The notes under the pieces are model-generated. The model was not told the DNA's origin. It worked only from the letters and a program-made list of their open reading frames with translations, and did no database searches. Shown in pieces: positions 41,695 through 43,879 of a stretch of 43,879 bases of DNA (the first letter of the stretch is position 1; each line of letters starts with the position of its first letter). Source of the DNA: Acidimicrobiia bacterium (GTDB taxonomy: Bacteria; Actinomycetota; Acidimicrobiia; Spongiisociales; UBA11373); assembly GCA_016932695.1 (NCBI GenBank), contig JAFGCH010000114.1:1-43879 (forward strand), in the 5' to 3' direction. A program made the position numbers and the translations under genes.

Positions 41695-41700
41695 CTACCC
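41695..41700 (+). promoter_or_regulatory. Possible -10 box of the DUF364 gene
   Basis: TACCCT, 24 bases before GTG at 41725, with GGGAAG in the implied leader. It supports a start near 41725 rather than ATG at 41632. Confidence 0.35.
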
Positions 41701-41724
41701 TTGCCATGGCGCGACTCGGGAAGA

Positions 41725-42465
41725 GTGGTGGGCCTTCTGACGGATCTGATCGACACCTTGCCGGGGGATGCTCCGGTAAGCGCGGTGTGCGTGGGCGCCT
41801 TCTGGACTGCGGTGTGGAGCCGCCATTGCGGTCTCGCTTCGACCCTCGGCGCCGCCGACCACGAGCATGGTGCTGTGTTCGTGGCCGATGCGGGGCATCT
41901 CCACGATCGCTCGGCGCGCGAACTCGCCCAACTGGCCCACTCCTCGCGACTGCTGGAAGCCGGCATCGGCCTGGCCGCGATCAACTCGCTGCTCGAGGTC
42001 GATCTCACCCGCTGCGTCGAACTGAACGCCGGCCGGTTCCTCATCGACCATGCCCCGGGCAAGCGGATCGCCCTTGTGGGCCATTTCCCCTTCGTGCCAG
42101 AACTCCGTCGCGTCGCTCAGCGTCTCTGGGTCATCGACCTGCACCCGGCCCCGGGAGACCTGTCGCCCGCCGAGGGGGACACCGTGATAGGTCAGGCCGA
42201 CTTGGTGGCCATCACCGGGTGCGCACTGATCAACCACACCATGGAAGGTCTCCTGGAGAAGTGCCGCCCCGATGCTTTGGTCCTGGTCCTGGGCCCGACT
42301 GCGCCGCTTTCCCCGGTCCTCTTCGACCACGGAGTGGATGTCATCTGCGGCACTCGGGTCGCCGATCCCGAAGCGGCGTTGCACAGCGTCGCCCAAGGGG
42401 CCGTGTTCCGTCAGGTGGAAGGCGTGCAGCTACTGGCTATGTGGCGTGCCGGGGCGCGCCCGTAG
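41725..42465 (+). CDS. DUF4213/DUF364 putative heavy-metal chelation protein
   Basis: About 246 aa. It begins VVGLLTDLIDTLPGDAPVSAVCVGAFWTAVWSRHCGLAST, the DUF4213 N-terminal (enolase-like) segment. The DUF364 Rossmann-like part follows, with GKRIALVGHFPFVPEL, WVIDLHPAPGDLSP, ADLVAITGCALINHTMEGLL and LVLGPTAPLSPVLFDHGVDVICGTRV. These domains are proposed to bind metals or metal chelates. In-frame GTGs at 41725 and 41728 fit the family. The longer start (ATG 41632) would overlap the divergent gene's start codon, so I reject it. The gene ends 4 bases from the convergent CooC-like gene. Confidence 0.82.
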   Translation: MVGLLTDLIDTLPGDAPVSAVCVGAFWTAVWSRHCGLASTLGAADHEHGAVFVADAGHLHDRSARELAQLAHSSRLLEAGIGLAAINSLLEVDLTRCVELNAGRFLIDHAPGKRIALVGHFPFVPELRRVAQRLWVIDLHPAPGDLSPAEGDTVIGQADLVAITGCALINHTMEGLLEKCRPDALVLVLGPTAPLSPVLFDHGVDVICGTRVADPEAALHSVAQGAVFRQVEGVQLLAMWRAGARP

Positions 42466-42469
42466 CCCG

Positions 42470-43312
42470 CTAGCGAGACGGCCCCACTGCCTCCTCCAAC
42501 CGCCCGAAGATCTTCGCGATCTCGGCAGCAGCGGCCCCCTCCGGCACCGTCCCCCCCAACAGGCTCGCTTCCTGCACCCGGGGATCGAAGGGCACATACC
42601 CGATGACCCGCTCCCCCTCCGGCCCCAGCTTGTCGCGGAACAGCGCCGTTGCCTCGGGTGCCCCGACCTTGTTCACCACGAAGAACAACCGGTCGATCCC
42701 GGCCGCTTCGCAAAAACGTGCCACCCGGGCGGCGATGGACACCGACTCCAGGGTGAGGTCCAGCACCGTCACCAACAGGTCGACCCGGTCTGGGATTCGC
42801 CGGCCGAAGTGCTCGACCCCGGCCTTGGTGTCGATCAGTTGTGCCGCCTCCCCCTGCACCATGAAGTCGCGCACCACCTTCTCCACCGGCCCATCGCAGC
42901 CCTGCCCGTACTGAGCGATCTTTCCCGCTTGGAGCAGCCGCAGTCTCCGGTCGGCCAGGAAGTACTCCGCCGGCAGCTCTCTCTCGAGGTCGACCCGGTA
43001 CTCGGGGACGGGACGCGTATCGCCGACTCGAGTCAACGGCGCCGGATCATCCACCGGGCATGTCACCACGTCGATGCCCCCGAAGAAGTCGATCAAAGGC
43101 CGTGGCTCCGCCTCCACTCCGCCGCCGAACAGCAGGCGCACCAGACCCTCGGGATTCGAGGCATCCCCGTCGAGTACCAGCACCTCGTAGCTCCGCCGCA
43201 GCAACGAGCCGGCCGCCAAAGCCACGAACGTGCTCTTGCCGCTGCCCCCTTTGCCGCAGATGAGGATCCGCTTCCCGGCTAGAGGGTGGGGCGCTCCCGT
43301 GATGTCACTCAT
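42470..43312 (-). CDS. CooC-like/MinD-type ATPase
   Basis: A 280-aa SIMIBI-class ATPase resembling CooC, which matures nickel enzymes. The deviant Walker A is CGKGGSGKST (Gly20-Thr28). It also has VLDGDASNPEGL, the CooC-type switch block LIDTKAGVEHFGRR (Asp161, Glu167, His168), and VVNKV for base recognition. The dimer-interface metal motif CxC of CooC appears as QGCDGP, keeping only Cys139. It may therefore serve another metal or cofactor. AAGGAG lies 5 bases before ATG at 43312. It is divergent from the UPF0251 regulator, sharing a 71-base control region. Confidence 0.85.
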   Translation of the reverse strand: MSDITGAPHPLAGKRILICGKGGSGKSTFVALAAGSLLRRSYEVLVLDGDASNPEGLVRLLFGGGVEAEPRPLIDFFGGIDVVTCPVDDPAPLTRVGDTRPVPEYRVDLERELPAEYFLADRRLRLLQAGKIAQYGQGCDGPVEKVVRDFMVQGEAAQLIDTKAGVEHFGRRIPDRVDLLVTVLDLTLESVSIAARVARFCEAAGIDRLFFVVNKVGAPEATALFRDKLGPEGERVIGYVPFDPRVQEASLLGGTVPEGAAAAEIAKIFGRLEEAVGPSR

Positions 43313-43330
43313 GCAGGCTCCTTCGGCCGG

Positions 43331-43344
43331 TCACCCTCGGGTGA
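43331..43344. promoter_or_regulatory. Inverted repeat upstream of the UPF0251 -35 box
   Basis: TCACCC-TC-GGGTGA, a perfect 6-bp inverted repeat in the leader of the CooC-like gene, 2 bases upstream of the TTGACC of the opposite promoter. It is an operator or RNA hairpin candidate. Confidence 0.35.
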
Positions 43345-43346
43345 GG

Positions 43347-43376
43347 TTGACCCCTTCTTCGTTCTGAGCATATACT
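43347..43376 (+). promoter_or_regulatory. Near-consensus promoter of the UPF0251 gene
   Basis: The -35 is TTGACC at 43347-43352, the spacer is 18 bases, and the -10 is TATACT at 43371-43376. The -10 ends 7 bases before the second ATG at 43384, so transcripts are probably leaderless. Confidence 0.7.
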
Positions 43377-43378
43377 CA
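43365..43378. promoter_or_regulatory. Palindromic operator candidate over the divergent promoters
   Basis: TGAGCATATACTCA, with 6 of 7 base pairs symmetrical. It covers the TATACT box of the UPF0251 gene and, on the minus strand, a TATGCT that may serve the CooC-like gene. A protein bound here could repress both directions. Confidence 0.45.
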
Positions 43379-43383
43379 TAATG

Positions 43384-43809
43384 ATGCCACGTCCGCCTAC
43401 GCCGCGCCAGGTCGTGCTCCCCTTGTCGGCCATCACCTTCTCCCCGGGGGCCTTGCCGCCGCAGGGCACCTCTTCGGGCGTGTTGACTCTCGACGGCCTC
43501 GAGGCCCTGCGCCTGGCGGACCTCGAGGGCCTCTACCAGGAGGAGGCGGCACGCCGTATGGGCATCTCGCGAGCGACTTTCGCCCGGGTGCTGGCCGCCG
43601 CCAGACGCCAGGTAGCCGACGCCCTCATCAACGCGAAGGCGTTGACCATCTCCGGAGGCGTGGTCAACCCCGCTTCGGCTCGCCGCTGGCCCTGCCCCAT
43701 CCACGGCGACGACAAACGACTCGGCCGCGACTGTCGCTGCCGCCCCAGCGACTCGCCTCCTTCCACCATTCCGGCGCCATCGCAAGAACAGCCTTCCCAC
43801 GCTCACTGA
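43384..43809 (+). CDS. UPF0251 (DUF134) HTH regulator with Cys/His-rich tail
   Basis: A 141-aa putative DNA-binding protein. The family core is VLTLDGLEALRLADLEGLYQ, then EEAARRMGISRATFARVLAAARRQVADAL, a sigma-70 region-4-like helix-turn-helix (about residues 50-80). An extra C-terminal segment has CPIH (Cys104, His107) and CRC (Cys117, Cys119), and the protein ends in HAH. This could bind zinc or another metal. The first of two adjacent ATGs (43381) sits only 4 bases after the -10, so I use 43384. It is followed after 11 bases by a DUF5320 gene. Confidence 0.88.
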   Translation: MPRPPTPRQVVLPLSAITFSPGALPPQGTSSGVLTLDGLEALRLADLEGLYQEEAARRMGISRATFARVLAAARRQVADALINAKALTISGGVVNPASARRWPCPIHGDDKRLGRDCRCRPSDSPPSTIPAPSQEQPSHAH

Positions 43810-43820
43810 AAGGAGGAGCC

Positions 43821-43879
43821 ATGCCGGGATTCGACAGAACCGGGCCTCTCGGCCGTGGCCCGCGCACCGGCCTGGGCCA
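43821..43879 (+). CDS. DUF5320-type protein (5' end only)
   Basis: The window ends after 19 codons: MPGFDRTGPLGRGPRTGLG. The G-x-GPxGxGPxTG pattern is the start of DUF5320 proteins, small Gly/Met/Cys-rich proteins often found next to UPF0251, NifX-like and MinD-like genes. A perfect AGGAGGAG sits just before the ATG. It is in the same operon as the UPF0251 regulator. Confidence 0.72.
   Translation, partial: MPGFDRTGPLGRGPRTGLG

Overview
This window reads as chromosomal DNA of a GC-rich actinobacterium. The evidence is a complete Pup-proteasome locus (arc, dop, pup, prcB, prcA, pafA, pafB, pafC), a DUF4193 zinc-ribbon protein, an LprG-type lipoprotein with its MFS partner, a holin-superfamily III protein, and the order recN-nadK-tlyA-small ORF-HAD phosphatase known from Mycobacterium (Rv1696-Rv1692). 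Genes with an anaerobe or thermophile flavour (2-oxoacid:ferredoxin oxidoreductase, UPF0251, DUF5320, CooC-like ATPase), together with leaderless promoters, point to a deep or uncultured lineage such as Acidimicrobiia. That placement is inference. I saw no rRNA, tRNA, CRISPR array, insertion sequence or prophage, and no gene-free stretch longer than 300 bases.

Layout. 1-5.0 kb: recN (cut by the window edge), nadK, tlyA and a 46-aa ORF on the minus strand, a plus-strand rhomboid protease, then a HAD phosphatase and DUF4193. 5.1-17.9 kb: lipid kinase, Ski2-like helicase helY, a small zinc-ribbon protein, pafC, pafB and pafA, a DUF2007 membrane protein on the opposite strand, then prcA, prcB, pup, dop and arc. 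arc is divergent from a ferredoxin, which converges on trmI. 18.8-23.5 kb: four small membrane proteins, an MFS exporter, a secreted 218-aa protein and a large SGNH hydrolase. 23.6-31.6 kb: tdh-kbl (threonine to glycine plus acetyl-CoA), a MacB/FtsX-type ABC pair, and a two-gene 2-oxoacid:ferredoxin oxidoreductase with an unusual beta-gamma fusion. 31.6-40.7 kb: a heterodimeric ABC exporter, an LprG-like lipoprotein with a P55-like MFS protein, DedA, an SGNH lipoprotein and another MFS exporter. 40.7-43.9 kb: a small membrane protein, a minimal FAD protein, DUF364, a CooC-like ATPase, UPF0251 and the start of a DUF5320 gene. This last group looks like a metal or metallocofactor locus.

How the genes work together. 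Pup (C-terminal GGQ) is deamidated by Dop, ligated to substrates by PafA, recognised by ARC and degraded by PrcAB. arc through prcA form one chain joined by start/stop overlaps, and pafB-pafC are a second coupled pair. Many operon-first genes have a -10 hexamer (TANNNT or close) ending 6-8 bases before the start codon, which implies leaderless mRNAs. Internal operon genes use ATGA or GTGA overlaps. The most promising little-described unit is the right-end metal locus. There a UPF0251 regulator with a Cys/His tail and a CooC-like ATPase share a 68-bp divergent promoter region containing a palindrome over the regulator's -10 box.
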